Assembly: GCA_019313025.1 (NCBI GenBank)
Contig: JAFDCA010000066.1
Coordinates: 1-19,313 of the forward strand
Reading direction: 5' to 3'
Length of the DNA: 19,313 nt
Source of the DNA: Deltaproteobacteria bacterium
Lineage (GTDB): Bacteria > Desulfobacterota > Desulfobacteria > Desulfobacterales > UBA11574
Shown in pieces: positions 1 through 7,871 of this stretch. Both the position numbers and the translations under genes were made by a program. Position 1 is the stretch's first letter; each line of letters opens with the position of its first letter. The notes below the pieces were generated by a model. It saw only the letters and a list, made by a program, of their open reading frames with translations. It made no database searches and was not told where the DNA came from.

Positions 1-138
1 GCTCTTCTTCATGGGATGCTTTTTGGGATTCCACTGGTTGAAATCTCCCATGAGTATCACCTCTTTGGCATTGGGAGACGTCAGGGAAAAGGTGACCCGG
101 CGCCTTTTGGGTTTGGGTTTCGATTTTATTGCAGACAT
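1..138 (-). CDS. Glycogen-binding (CBM48/AMPK-type, isoamylase early-set) domain protein, N-terminal part
   Basis: Only the first 46 residues lie in the window; the gene continues past the left edge. The ATG at 138-136 is preceded by a very good ribosome binding site (AGGAGG, 150-145), which fixes the start. The N-terminus is strongly basic (KSKPKPKRRR, residues 5-14). It is followed by a beta-strand pattern VTFSL..PNAKEVILMGDFNQWNP (residues 15-38), the hallmark start of the AMPK-beta/CBM48 glycogen-binding fold, where GDFN.W precedes the carbohydrate-binding aromatics. Small stand-alone proteins with only this domain are known in sulfate-reducing bacteria; their role is not established, and binding of glycogen or another alpha-glucan is inferred from the family. 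It follows corA after a 70-bp gap on the same strand and may be co-transcribed. It could also be the N-terminus of a larger enzyme; that cannot be decided here. Confidence 0.75.
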   Translation of the reverse strand, partial: MSAIKSKPKPKRRRVTFSLTSPNAKEVILMGDFNQWNPKKHPMKKS

Positions 139-170
139 GGAGTACCTCCTTTGGTAGATTAGGTCATCGA

Positions 171-209
171 TTACCGATATTAACCGATATTAATGGTTAT
201 GTAATGGTT
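171..209. repeat. Two short tandem repeats in the corA-CBM48 spacer
   Basis: ACCGATATTA occurs twice back to back at 173-192. It is followed by TAATGGTT at 191-198 and again at 202-209. The second pair touches the corA stop codon. The spacer has no clear terminator hairpin. The repeats may be slippage products or a weak binding site; no function is assigned. Confidence 0.4.
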
Positions 210-1273
210 CACAGCCATTGTTTTTTTTTGAAGAACCCGATCATGATTCCTGCAGCGACGACAATAATGGCCCAGATCATCCCATACCCCCATCGCCATT
301 CGAGTTCCGGCATAAACTTGAAATTCATGCCGTAAATCCCGGCGACAAAAGTGATGGGAATGAAGATGGTCGCGATAATCGTCAACACCTTCATGACCTC
401 GTTCATTCTGTTGCTCAGGGTGGACAGATAGATATCCTGCATGCCGGCCAGAATATCCCGATACGATTCAATGGTGTCGATAATCTGTATCGTGTGGTCA
501 TAGACATCTCTGAAATAGACATGCAACTGTTCCTGAATCAGAGAAGATTCACTTTTTACTAAACCGTTGATGATTTCCCGAATCGGCCAGATTTGTTTGC
601 GCAGATATATCATCTCTCGTTTCATCTCGTGGATGATTTCCAGGGTGTCACGAGTGGGATCATCAAGGATTTCCGTTTCAAGATCTTCAATTTTGTCGCC
701 CAGTGCTTCCAGAATGACAAAGTAGTGATCCACAATGGCATCAATGAGGGCATAGGCCAGGTAATCGCATCCTGCTTTGCGAATTCGGGTTTTGGGTTTG
801 CGGATTCTTTCTCTGACGATGTTGAAGACATCGCCCTGGATTTCCTGAAAAGTAATCAGAAAATTCGACCCCAGTATCAGGCTAAACTGCTCGGACCTGA
901 TTTTTCCGGAATTTTGGTTATAATTCAGCATTTTTAAAACGACAAAAATTAAATCTTCGAATTCCTCGGTTTTGGGGCGCTGGCCGGTATTTAATATGTC
1001 CTCCAGAATCAGCGGATGGAGGTTAAAATGTTGGCCGACTTTTTCGATGGTGTCTATTTCATGCAAGCCGTCGATATTGATCCAAGTAACCGTGGGTAAA
1101 TCTTTAAGCGGAAACGCCTCTTTTATGTCGTCGAGCACTCTTTCTTCCAAGTGTGCCTCATCATAATCAATGAGGGTGATTCGGGTTTCATCCACCTTTT
1201 GTTCACCCACATGAACCAGCGTTCCCGGAGATGTCCCCGCTTTCTTTAGTTGTTTTTTAATGAATCTCGGCAT
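209..1273 (-). CDS. corA: CorA-family magnesium/cobalt transport protein
   Basis: This 354-residue protein is a full-length CorA-type divalent cation channel (Mg2+, also Co2+ or Ni2+) of the inner membrane; the family works as a homopentamer. The long acidic and helical N-terminal part (about 1-290) is the cytoplasmic funnel. Two transmembrane helices follow near 295-314 and 331-347. The family signature YGMNF is at 314-318 (GMN 315-317) and the periplasmic loop motif MPEL at 321-324, both canonical. The C-terminus ends in the usual basic tail (KKKQWL). The ATG at 1273 has an AAGGAA ribosome binding site about 7 bp upstream. The gene starts 28 bp after the stop of the upstream MscS gene on the same strand, so the two are probably one transcript. 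Zn2+ export by a ZntB-like relative is a less likely alternative. Confidence 0.95.
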   Translation of the reverse strand: MPRFIKKQLKKAGTSPGTLVHVGEQKVDETRITLIDYDEAHLEERVLDDIKEAFPLKDLPTVTWINIDGLHEIDTIEKVGQHFNLHPLILEDILNTGQRPKTEEFEDLIFVVLKMLNYNQNSGKIRSEQFSLILGSNFLITFQEIQGDVFNIVRERIRKPKTRIRKAGCDYLAYALIDAIVDHYFVILEALGDKIEDLETEILDDPTRDTLEIIHEMKREMIYLRKQIWPIREIINGLVKSESSLIQEQLHVYFRDVYDHTIQIIDTIESYRDILAGMQDIYLSTLSNRMNEVMKVLTIIATIFIPITFVAGIYGMNFKFMPELEWRWGYGMIWAIIVVAAGIMIGFFKKKQWL

Positions 1274-1301
1274 GACGTCATTCCTTTCCAGTTGAAAAAT
1301 A

Positions 1302-2726
1302 TCAGGATTCCTGACCTTTGATCATCGGCAGTTTTAGCTGGCGCTTGTCGTCGTTGGCCACGTAGATGGTTTGGGACGGAAAGGCAAAATCGATATCTTC
1401 GGCTTCAAACCGGCGCATGATCTCAAGGCAGGTTTTTTGCAGCCATACCTGATAATCCCAGTAGTTGGGGGGATGATACCATACAATCACCATAATATTC
1501 AGGCTCCAATCGTTAAAGCCGTTAAAAAAGACCCGAGGCGGAAAATCGTCCTGCATCCCTTCGTGGTTCTCCAAGATTTCCCGGATGATTTTTACGGCTT
1601 TTTCTACTTTATCAGGGGGCGTATCATAGGTGATACCGATATTGGTTAACCACCGGATATGGGGCCGTTCACCGATGTTTTCCACGGAAGAATTAACCAG
1701 TTTTTCATTGGGAATGGTGACCAGGTGACCGGTCAATGTTCGTATTTGGGTACTCCTAAAGCCGACGTTTTCAACGGTCCCGTCATATTTGTCAATGGTG
1801 ATCCGCTGGCCCACCTGAAACGGCTTGTCAAAAAGGATGGTCAGCGTTCCAAAAAAGTTGGCGATGGAATCTTTGGCGGCCAAGGCCACGGCCAGTCCAC
1901 CGATACCCAGAGAGGCAAGCAGGGGTCCGATTTTTAGCCCGGTGAGGTTTTGAACAATAATAATGCCGCCGATAACAATAACAAACAGCCGAAGGGTTTT
2001 GCCGACGATGGGGACCAACATGTCGTCAATGGTGCTCTCGGTGGCGGCGGCCCATTTTTTCAGATACACATCCAAAATTCCGACTAAAAGAAGGATGAGC
2101 CAGAAAAGGGCGATGACTCCGCCGATATCCGCCGCCTTTTGTGCAACGGTGTGTACCAGATTGCGTCCGTCAGGCAACGCAAAATGAATGTATAACGGAG
2201 AAAAAGCACCGTAGATACCATAAGACCAGATAAATAGGGAGAGCGGCCGGGTGAGTGCCTCAAAAAAATGCTGTTTCCATATAATGGTCTCTTCTTCGGA
2301 GGGTATTTTTCGAATGGTTGAATTGATCAACCATCGAATCAGACGCTCCACCATGGCCACTATAAAAATCAAAAATAAGCAAAAGAGCAGCTTAAGCCAG
2401 GTAATCCCTGAGAAAATGTTGGTATCTATCCATTTGCCGAGTTTTAGAGATGCTGCATCACTAAATTTGTCGATTTGCTGTCCGATTCTTTGGCCCGCTT
2501 TGTCCACGGCCATTTCTTTTAAAGTGGGAGTTTGGTTTTTATCGGCATGAACCTGAGGGGAATCTTTTTTGTCCACGGCAGGCGGAGCCGTTTGAGTGGA
2601 TGCAGATTCTTGTTGGCTTTTTCCCTTTGTAATGGGGTTGGCTAAGAGATAACCGGATGACATTGCCCAGAAAAAAAAGCTAAAGTAAAGCAGAATTCTT
2701 AAGACCGAATTCAATGGAGAATACAT
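1302..2726 (-). CDS. MscS-family mechanosensitive ion channel with N-terminal periplasmic extension
   Basis: This 474-residue small-conductance mechanosensitive channel family protein is expected to open under membrane tension and release solutes during hypo-osmotic shock. A signal peptide-like hydrophobic stretch (about 8-29) precedes a polar, Gln/Lys/Pro-rich segment (30-100). Transmembrane helices follow at about 108-128, 162-182, 202-222 and 245-262. The pore helix (about 268-300) carries the Gly/Ala-packed pattern LASLGIGGLAVALAAKDS and FDKPF of the MscS TM3 and beta domain. The cytoplasmic vestibule domain runs to the end. It is longer than E. coli MscS (286 aa) and nearer to YnaI/MscM-size members. 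The start at 2726 has AGGA 8 bp upstream. It heads a minus-strand unit with corA, and two sigma70-like promoters lie 98-210 bp upstream of the start. Confidence 0.93.
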   Translation of the reverse strand: MYSPLNSVLRILLYFSFFFWAMSSGYLLANPITKGKSQQESASTQTAPPAVDKKDSPQVHADKNQTPTLKEMAVDKAGQRIGQQIDKFSDAASLKLGKWIDTNIFSGITWLKLLFCLFLIFIVAMVERLIRWLINSTIRKIPSEEETIIWKQHFFEALTRPLSLFIWSYGIYGAFSPLYIHFALPDGRNLVHTVAQKAADIGGVIALFWLILLLVGILDVYLKKWAAATESTIDDMLVPIVGKTLRLFVIVIGGIIIVQNLTGLKIGPLLASLGIGGLAVALAAKDSIANFFGTLTILFDKPFQVGQRITIDKYDGTVENVGFRSTQIRTLTGHLVTIPNEKLVNSSVENIGERPHIRWLTNIGITYDTPPDKVEKAVKIIREILENHEGMQDDFPPRVFFNGFNDWSLNIMVIVWYHPPNYWDYQVWLQKTCLEIMRRFEAEDIDFAFPSQTIYVANDDKRQLKLPMIKGQES

Positions 2727-2823
2727 TTTTTATCCTATGCGAAATTAAGGTCGTTCGGCACTAAAGCGGCTTTTGAATGGAGAGTTTTAACATTGTAACA
2801 CCAGAATTGTACTTATTTGAATC

Positions 2824-2851
2824 AGTATAACCCATAATTGTTAAATGTCAA
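2824..2851 (-). promoter_or_regulatory. Sigma70-like promoter for the MscS-corA unit (proximal)
   Basis: On the minus strand a perfect -35 box TTGACA (2851-2846) is separated by 16 bp from a TATACT -10 box (2829-2824), leaving a leader of roughly 90 bp before the MscS start. The match to consensus is strong (11 of 12 positions). Promoter activity is inferred from sequence only. Confidence 0.65.
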
Positions 2852-2909
2852 TTTTTATCAATAGAGAGTCCATTCCCTATTATAAGGTTGACTGAACGAG
2901 AGGTGGGGA

Positions 2910-2938
2910 ATAATATAACGGCGTGACAGACGTGTCAA
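2910..2938 (-). promoter_or_regulatory. Second sigma70-like minus-strand promoter overlapping a small dyad
   Basis: On the minus strand TTGACA (2938-2933) and TATTAT (2915-2910) have 17-bp spacing, again near consensus. The -35 box overlaps the inverted repeat TGACA-gacg-TGTCA (2924-2937), which could be a regulator site. It would give a longer leader for the same MscS-corA transcript. It may be a chance match in AT-rich DNA. Confidence 0.5.
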
Positions 2939-3071
2939 TTAAGACGTCAATTTCTTTGAATAACAAGTCATAACATTATTATTTCTTAATTTACGTTTCG
3001 CATCTTTAATCATCAGCAAGGCGGCTCCATGGGTTTGTAAGTAAAACCGGGGTGTGAAACTCGAGTTTTAA

Positions 3072-3360
3072 TTAAGTCAGGGGTCTGGGAGTTTTTCCAA
3101 ACAACCGCACCATGGATAATCTTTTTTTAAACCGCATGAACTCGCGGCAAGGGATCGTAAAGAAAAAACAGGGAACTATCTTTGAAATAGCAATAGGTTC
3201 TTTGCATTATTTTAAAACTCTTTTAAAGATACGATTTCGGTTTGCGCCCTGTTTTTTCTAACGAACCCTAAGCCACTCAGACAGCATCCGATTTTAAAAA
3301 AGAATATCCATTCCGCTATATTCAAGGGATTAGGAGAAAAACTCCCCGACTCCTGATTTA
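3072..3360. mobile_element. Inverted-repeat-bounded non-coding element (MITE- or REPIN-like)
   Basis: The left end (3077-3096, TCAGGGGTCTGGGAGTTTTT) and the reverse complement of the right end (3337-3356, TCAGGAGTCGGGGAGTTTTT) match at 18 of 20 bases. The similarity extends weakly outward into TTAA/TTTAAA-like AT-rich flanks. Inside is a second, perfect 13-bp inverted pair, AGAAAAAACAGGG at 3161-3173 and its complement at 3247-3259. There is no transposase gene, so it would need an enzyme in trans. Ends of this general style (GGGGTC/GGGAG-rich, palindromic) recall sequences mobilised by IS200/REP-associated transposases, but that link is inference. The right end lies only 58 bp before the next gene, so the element may supply or disturb its promoter. 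Confidence 0.55.
3182..3210 (+). promoter_or_regulatory. Weak candidate plus-strand promoter inside the inverted-repeat element
   Basis: TTGAAA (3182-3187) and CATTAT (3205-3210) stand 17 bp apart, pointing toward the CDP-alcohol phosphatidyltransferase gene about 200 bp downstream. No better candidate was seen closer to that gene. The match is moderate and the region is AT-rich. Confidence 0.25.
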
Positions 3361-3418
3361 AATAGGTTAAAGCTTTCAAATAAAATTCAGATACGCAAAT
3401 CTCATAAAAGAAGAAAGC

Positions 3419-4873
3419 ATGGCAGCAAAACTCAATTTTCAGAGAAAATTATCAGCACTACTGGTTTACGGTAGACCCCCGCTTGTTTTTGGCGGAATGC
3501 TCTGCGCTTTTGCAGTCATGTGGACCCGTAATCCAATGCTCTATACCCTGGGCGTGATGCTGCTTTTTGTTTCCATGTGCTTTGACCTGATCGACGGATG
3601 GTTGGCTACCCGTTTCCAGCTGCACTCCACATTGGCACATCTTGCCGACCGGGTCATGGATAAGATTGTCTATTCGACCATTTTTCCACTGGTGGCGGTG
3701 GGTGCCATGTGGCGTCTTCTTTTTACCCCGGTTGCCGGCACCAAAGCCGAATTGCTTCACAGCATTTTTGTTTTGATTCTTTGCGTAACGGTTTTAATTC
3801 GTGATAACTTTGCCCATTTTATGCGATTTTTCACCATGCGGACAGGACCGGAACCTGAAGTGAAAGAGTTTACACGGCTCAGGACCATCGTGGCTGCACC
3901 TGTCGGCACGCTCTTGTACGCACATGCATTTTTTGTAAGCGGTGGCCCGGATTTCAAGATTTACACTTGGATTTCCTGGCTGGGGAATCTACCCTTACGC
4001 GTTTTGTTTTTAATAGAGATCATCTTCTTGATCATAAATTTTGGATCTATTGCCGCATATTGTCGGAAATACGGGACCTATTTTCTGGATGAGATCTGTG
4101 ATGAGGATGAGCGATTGCGGCGAAACATTTTGTCGTTTTTTCCAAATACATTAACCATCATGAATGCAATGATGGGATTGTTGGCACTTCTTTTCGCTTA
4201 TCAAAATCGTTTTCGTGAGGCCTATCTGTGTTTGATTGGCGCTGCCATTTTCGACAAACTCGACGGGGCCCTGGCGCGAAAACTGGGCCTGACAGAGCCC
4301 CTTCCCGATCAGGAACGAACACCCCGGATCAGTTTTGGCGGCATTCTCGACGACATTGCCGATGCCGTTAGTTTCTGTATTGTCCCGGGCTGGATATTTT
4401 ATTTGTCTTTCACCGATTCGGTTGATCCCGTGATCCGACAACTTCCGATCGGATGGGTGGCATTACTGTATGCACTGATGGGCGTCGCCCGGTTGGTTTA
4501 CTTTACCTTCGACCGCACCCCTGTCCCCGGATTTTTTAAAGGCATGCCGACACCGGCAGCCGCATTGCTGGTAACAGCCCCATTGATCATGTTCAACCAG
4601 GCTGTTGTAGAATTTCCAGAATGGGCTCGCTACTGGGGTGTTTTTTGTTTCGGTTTAATGATTTTTGCAGCGATATTAATGAACTTTTATCCCATTCGTT
4701 ATCTGCATCTTGGCCGTTTTATGGACAAGCATTTTTGGTTTGGTCGTTTGAATATGATATTGCTGATCATTTCAATATTTACGCCTTATTTGGGATATGT
4801 GGCGTTAACGTATATGTTTCTTTATGTCCTTTCACCCCTGGTCACCCGACACATGCTGTTAAAGAAAAAATAG
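3419..4873 (+). CDS. CDP-alcohol phosphatidyltransferase with two tandem catalytic-type domains
   Basis: This 484-residue integral membrane protein has two copies of the CDP-alcohol phosphatidyltransferase motif D-x2-D-G-x2-A-R-x8-G-x3-D-x3-D, which transfers an alcohol onto CDP-diacylglycerol in phospholipid synthesis. The first copy (D56, D59, G60, A63, D77, D81) keeps all four aspartates and the exact spacing, but has Thr64 for Arg and Ala73 for Gly, so it is divergent. The second copy (D279, D282, G283, A286, R287, G307, D311, D315) has all key residues, with about 11 extra residues between R287 and G307. Residues 242-256 (PNTLTIMNAMMG..) and the segment 305-319 resemble phosphatidylserine synthase PssA; the first half is more PgsA-like. 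The substrate cannot be fixed from sequence. The Shine-Dalgarno is weak (AGAAGAAAG just before the ATG). It stands alone after the inverted-repeat element. Confidence 0.85.
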   Translation: MAAKLNFQRKLSALLVYGRPPLVFGGMLCAFAVMWTRNPMLYTLGVMLLFVSMCFDLIDGWLATRFQLHSTLAHLADRVMDKIVYSTIFPLVAVGAMWRLLFTPVAGTKAELLHSIFVLILCVTVLIRDNFAHFMRFFTMRTGPEPEVKEFTRLRTIVAAPVGTLLYAHAFFVSGGPDFKIYTWISWLGNLPLRVLFLIEIIFLIINFGSIAAYCRKYGTYFLDEICDEDERLRRNILSFFPNTLTIMNAMMGLLALLFAYQNRFREAYLCLIGAAIFDKLDGALARKLGLTEPLPDQERTPRISFGGILDDIADAVSFCIVPGWIFYLSFTDSVDPVIRQLPIGWVALLYALMGVARLVYFTFDRTPVPGFFKGMPTPAAALLVTAPLIMFNQAVVEFPEWARYWGVFCFGLMIFAAILMNFYPIRYLHLGRFMDKHFWFGRLNMILLIISIFTPYLGYVALTYMFLYVLSPLVTRHMLLKKK

Positions 4874-5230
4874 ACGGATTGGTTGTCAAATCAAATCATC
4901 TTGAATGCTTAACTAAAGACGTTTCAGAGTAAACAAAAAGTAATTTAGGGGTCGGCTGATTTTATTTTTTGCATCGCTCCATTGCCAATGCTTATGATAT
5001 ATATGTTTACGTATTTGCTTGGGTGTGTTTTACCGTGCAACGATATTGGCGGAGTGACCAGACACGAAGACACCGGAGTGAAAAGGGAGGACACACCCCT
5101 GTGAATACATATATATGTTTACCATAAAAACGCTCCGATCGCTTTGGTAATATGGCGACAAGACCTTAGATAATGTGATTTCAGGGTTTCAATAATTCCA
5201 GATATTTATTTTCATCAGACTGGAGAGCAT
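4874..5230. other. Intergenic region, 357 bp, without a recognisable gene
   Basis: No credible reading frame was found. The main structure is the repeat pair described at 4996-5122. No strong -10/-35 pair was found for the downstream cotransporter gene, whose ribosome binding site (GGAG, 5222-5225) sits just before its ATG. No clear rho-independent terminator follows the upstream gene. Confidence 0.5.
4996..5122. repeat. Imperfect inverted/direct repeat pair between genes
   Basis: ATATATATGTTTAC occurs exactly twice in direct orientation, at 4997-5010 and 5109-5122. Because its core is palindromic, the two copies also sit in an imperfect inverted repeat: the left arm ends in GGGTGTG (5021-5027) and the right arm begins with CACACCC (5092-5098). 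The roughly 65-bp centre is relatively GC-rich. This gives a structured block of about 125 bp, possibly a small mobile element remnant or a structured 5' leader of the cotransporter mRNA. Confidence 0.45.
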
Positions 5231-7795
5231 ATGACAACCATCAGCACCAAGACCGAAAAACATCAAAAAGAAGGTAAGCTGGGAACCTTTTCCGGTGTTT
5301 TTACGCCCAGCGTATTAACCATTCTAGGCATCATTCTGTTTTTACGGCTGGGCTATGTGGTCGGTAACGCTGGATTCGGGCGTGCTTTAATCATTATTAC
5401 CCTCGCCAATTCGATTTCGGTTCTGACCAGCATATCTTTATCAGCAATTGCCACAAACATTAAAGTCAAAGGGGGCGGCGATTATTACTTGATATCAAGG
5501 ACCCTTGGCTCGGAATTTGGAGGTGCCATCGGTTTGGTTCTGTTTTTAGCACAATCGGTCTCCATCGCTTTTTACTGTATTGGGTTCGGTGAGGCCATGA
5601 CGGTGTTGCTTCCAGAAAATATATTTTCCAATCCCAGGATTATTGCAGTTTTGGCCATATCCTTTTTGTTCATCTTTGCCTGGCTGGGCGCCGACTGGGC
5701 GACACGATTCCAGTATGTCGTCATGGCGCTTCTGGCGGGTGCGCTATTGTCTTTTTTTGTTGGCGGTATCCCGCGCTGGGAGCTCTCGACACTGATTGAA
5801 AACTGGAAACCACCCGCCGAAAGCCTCGACATATGGGTGTTGTTTGCCATCTTTTTCCCGGCGGTAACCGGTTTTACACAGGGGGTTAGTATGTCCGGAG
5901 ATCTCAAGAACCCCGGGAGCAGTTTGCCGTTGGGAACTTTTTTGGCTGTAGGCATATCGATTCTGGTTTATTTTGGCGCTGCTATTGTGTTTGCCGGTGT
6001 TCTTCCCAAGGAGATGTTGATCCAGGATTACAACGCAATGAAGCGGGTGGCACGTTTTAACTTTCTGATTGATGCCGGAGTGGTGGCCGCCACATTATCA
6101 TCCGCCATGGCTTCCTTTTTGGGCGCACCGCGAATCCTTCAATCACTGGCTTCGGATCGAATTTTCCCCTTTCTGCTGCCGTTTGCCAAAGGAGATGGAC
6201 CATTGGATAATCCACGGCGCGCGGTGTTGTTGTCGGCAGCCATCGCTATTGGAACCATTGGTTTAGGGCAGCTGAATCTCATCGCCCGTGTCGTTTCCAT
6301 GTTTTTTCTCATTTCCTATGGGTTGCTCAACTACGCAACTTTTTACGAAGCCCGGACCGCCAGCCCCTCTTTTCGTCCGAAGTTCAAATGGTTTGACATG
6401 CGTCTTAGCCTCTTGGGTTTTCTAGCCTGTCTTCTGGTGATGCTGGCCATTGATTTTAAGGTCGGGTTGATTGCCGTTTCCATATTGTTTGCCATCTATC
6501 AGTATCTCAAACGAACGAGCGGCCCGGCGAGATGGGCCGACAGTCGTCGATCTTATTATTTACAGCGTGCCAGAGAAAATCTTTTAAATGCTTACAGTGA
6601 ACCGGAACACGATCGTGACTGGCGCCCCCAGATCCTTGCATTTTCCAAAGATGCCCAAAGGCGATCCATGTTGCTCAGTTTTGCCTCATGGCTGGAGGGG
6701 AAAAGCGGTCTGACGACCGTTGTTAAAATACTTGAAGGCAAGGGTGTGAAGATGCTCAAGATGCAGGAGGAAACCGAAAAAGAACTTCGATCAGATATTT
6801 CCGCCCAAGGTTTTGCTGCATTTCCCTTGGTGATTTTTGGTTCGGATTCTGAGGTTGCTTTGAGCACCCTGATTCAGTCCATCGGTATCGGTCCTCTGAA
6901 AGCCAATACCATTCTTTTGAACTGGCTTGATCCGAAATCGAAATCCTATGATGCCTTCCGGAAACGTTTTTTCATCCGAAATCTCAAAGCAGCATATGGT
7001 ATGGGGAAAAATATTGTGATTTTGAGCGCCGATGAAAATAAATGGGAACAGATTCAAATAGAAACGGATAAGAAACAGCGCATCGATGTCTGGTGGTGGG
7101 GTGATGCAACGAGCCGATTAATGCTGCTGTTTTCGTATTTAATCACTCGTAGCGAGTCTTGGGAAAAAGCTGACATTCGTGTTTTGGCAGCCGGCTATTC
7201 TGAAGACAGTCCGGAAGCCATGGAAGATCTGAAACAAAACCTAAACGAAGCGAGGATTGAGGCGGAGCCGATCATTGTCAACGGTATGGATACGAAACAG
7301 CTTTTTGAATATTCCGCGGATGCCTCTGTTGTTTTTTTGCCGTTTCGCTTGCGTGGAGACCAGATAGCCTGCCGTATTAACGGGCCCATTGAGGAAATTC
7401 TATACCAGCTTCCATTCACCGTATTGGTTCTGGCTGCTGAGGACATCGAACTTGATCCTGAACCTGAAGAGGGAACTGCCGGTGAAATGGCGGCAGCCAT
7501 GGATGCACTCGATGATGCCGAGAAAATAGCCGGTGAAGCGGAAAAAGAGTCTATCAAAGCTCGAAAAGTTGCCGAATCTGCCAAAGCAAAACTTCTCGAA
7601 CTGGAGAGCAAACCCATTTCGGAAGAAGAAAAAGACCGATTTTTAAAATTGAAATCAGAAGCAAATCAGGCGGAGAAGGAGGCAGAAAAGGCATTTCGCA
7701 AGGCAGCAAAGGCAAAGGAAAAACTTGACGATGCCATGGAAAAAGCAAAAGACTTCAAACCGGATGTGGATAAAAAGGAAGTGGAAAACCCTTAA
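5231..7795 (+). CDS. Cation-chloride cotransporter (SLC12/CCC family of the APC superfamily)
   Basis: This 854-residue inner membrane transporter is predicted to move Cl- together with Na+ and/or K+. The N-terminus GTFSGVFTPSVLTILGIILF (residues 18-37) and the following RLGYVVG match the TM1 signature of Na-K-Cl cotransporters. About 12 hydrophobic segments fill residues 25-430. The cytoplasmic domain contains IDVWWWGD (618-625) and LLFSYL, matching the conserved IDVWW...LL.PYL block of eukaryotic NKCC/KCC C-termini, which supports CCC rather than ordinary amino acid permease. Residues from about 736 to the end are Ala/Glu/Lys-rich and predicted to form a charged coiled coil, beyond the usual family end. 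The ATG at 5231 has GGAG 5 bp upstream. An MscS channel follows after 76 bp on the same strand, consistent with a joint role in volume and ion control. The exact ions cannot be decided. Confidence 0.88.
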   Translation: MTTISTKTEKHQKEGKLGTFSGVFTPSVLTILGIILFLRLGYVVGNAGFGRALIIITLANSISVLTSISLSAIATNIKVKGGGDYYLISRTLGSEFGGAIGLVLFLAQSVSIAFYCIGFGEAMTVLLPENIFSNPRIIAVLAISFLFIFAWLGADWATRFQYVVMALLAGALLSFFVGGIPRWELSTLIENWKPPAESLDIWVLFAIFFPAVTGFTQGVSMSGDLKNPGSSLPLGTFLAVGISILVYFGAAIVFAGVLPKEMLIQDYNAMKRVARFNFLIDAGVVAATLSSAMASFLGAPRILQSLASDRIFPFLLPFAKGDGPLDNPRRAVLLSAAIAIGTIGLGQLNLIARVVSMFFLISYGLLNYATFYEARTASPSFRPKFKWFDMRLSLLGFLACLLVMLAIDFKVGLIAVSILFAIYQYLKRTSGPARWADSRRSYYLQRARENLLNAYSEPEHDRDWRPQILAFSKDAQRRSMLLSFASWLEGKSGLTTVVKILEGKGVKMLKMQEETEKELRSDISAQGFAAFPLVIFGSDSEVALSTLIQSIGIGPLKANTILLNWLDPKSKSYDAFRKRFFIRNLKAAYGMGKNIVILSADENKWEQIQIETDKKQRIDVWWWGDATSRLMLLFSYLITRSESWEKADIRVLAAGYSEDSPEAMEDLKQNLNEARIEAEPIIVNGMDTKQLFEYSADASVVFLPFRLRGDQIACRINGPIEEILYQLPFTVLVLAAEDIELDPEPEEGTAGEMAAAMDALDDAEKIAGEAEKESIKARKVAESAKAKLLELESKPISEEEKDRFLKLKSEANQAEKEAEKAFRKAAKAKEKLDDAMEKAKDFKPDVDKKEVENP

Positions 7796-7871
7796 ATGTT
7801 CAGTGTGAGCGTGTTTGATTTTTAATTCGGAATGAACGCTCCCTGCCATACAATACAATAATGAGGAAATT

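Noticed and set aside
3112..3261. A 49-codon open frame on the plus strand inside the inverted-repeat element (starts MDNLFLNRMN)
   Set aside because: It has no ribosome binding site, lies wholly inside the palindromic element and covers both arms of the inner repeat; no protein family is recognisable. It is most likely chance.
4181..4200. A sigma54-like TGGCAC-N5-TTCGC match on the plus strand
   Set aside because: It lies inside the phosphatidyltransferase coding region with no gene start downstream in range, and the -12 part is not the canonical TTGC.
7195..7617. A 140-codon minus-strand open frame, Ser/Ala-rich
   Set aside because: It is antisense to the Ala/Glu/Lys-rich tail and cytoplasmic domain of the cotransporter; the low-complexity codons of that tail create the open frame. 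No ribosome binding site or homology is seen.
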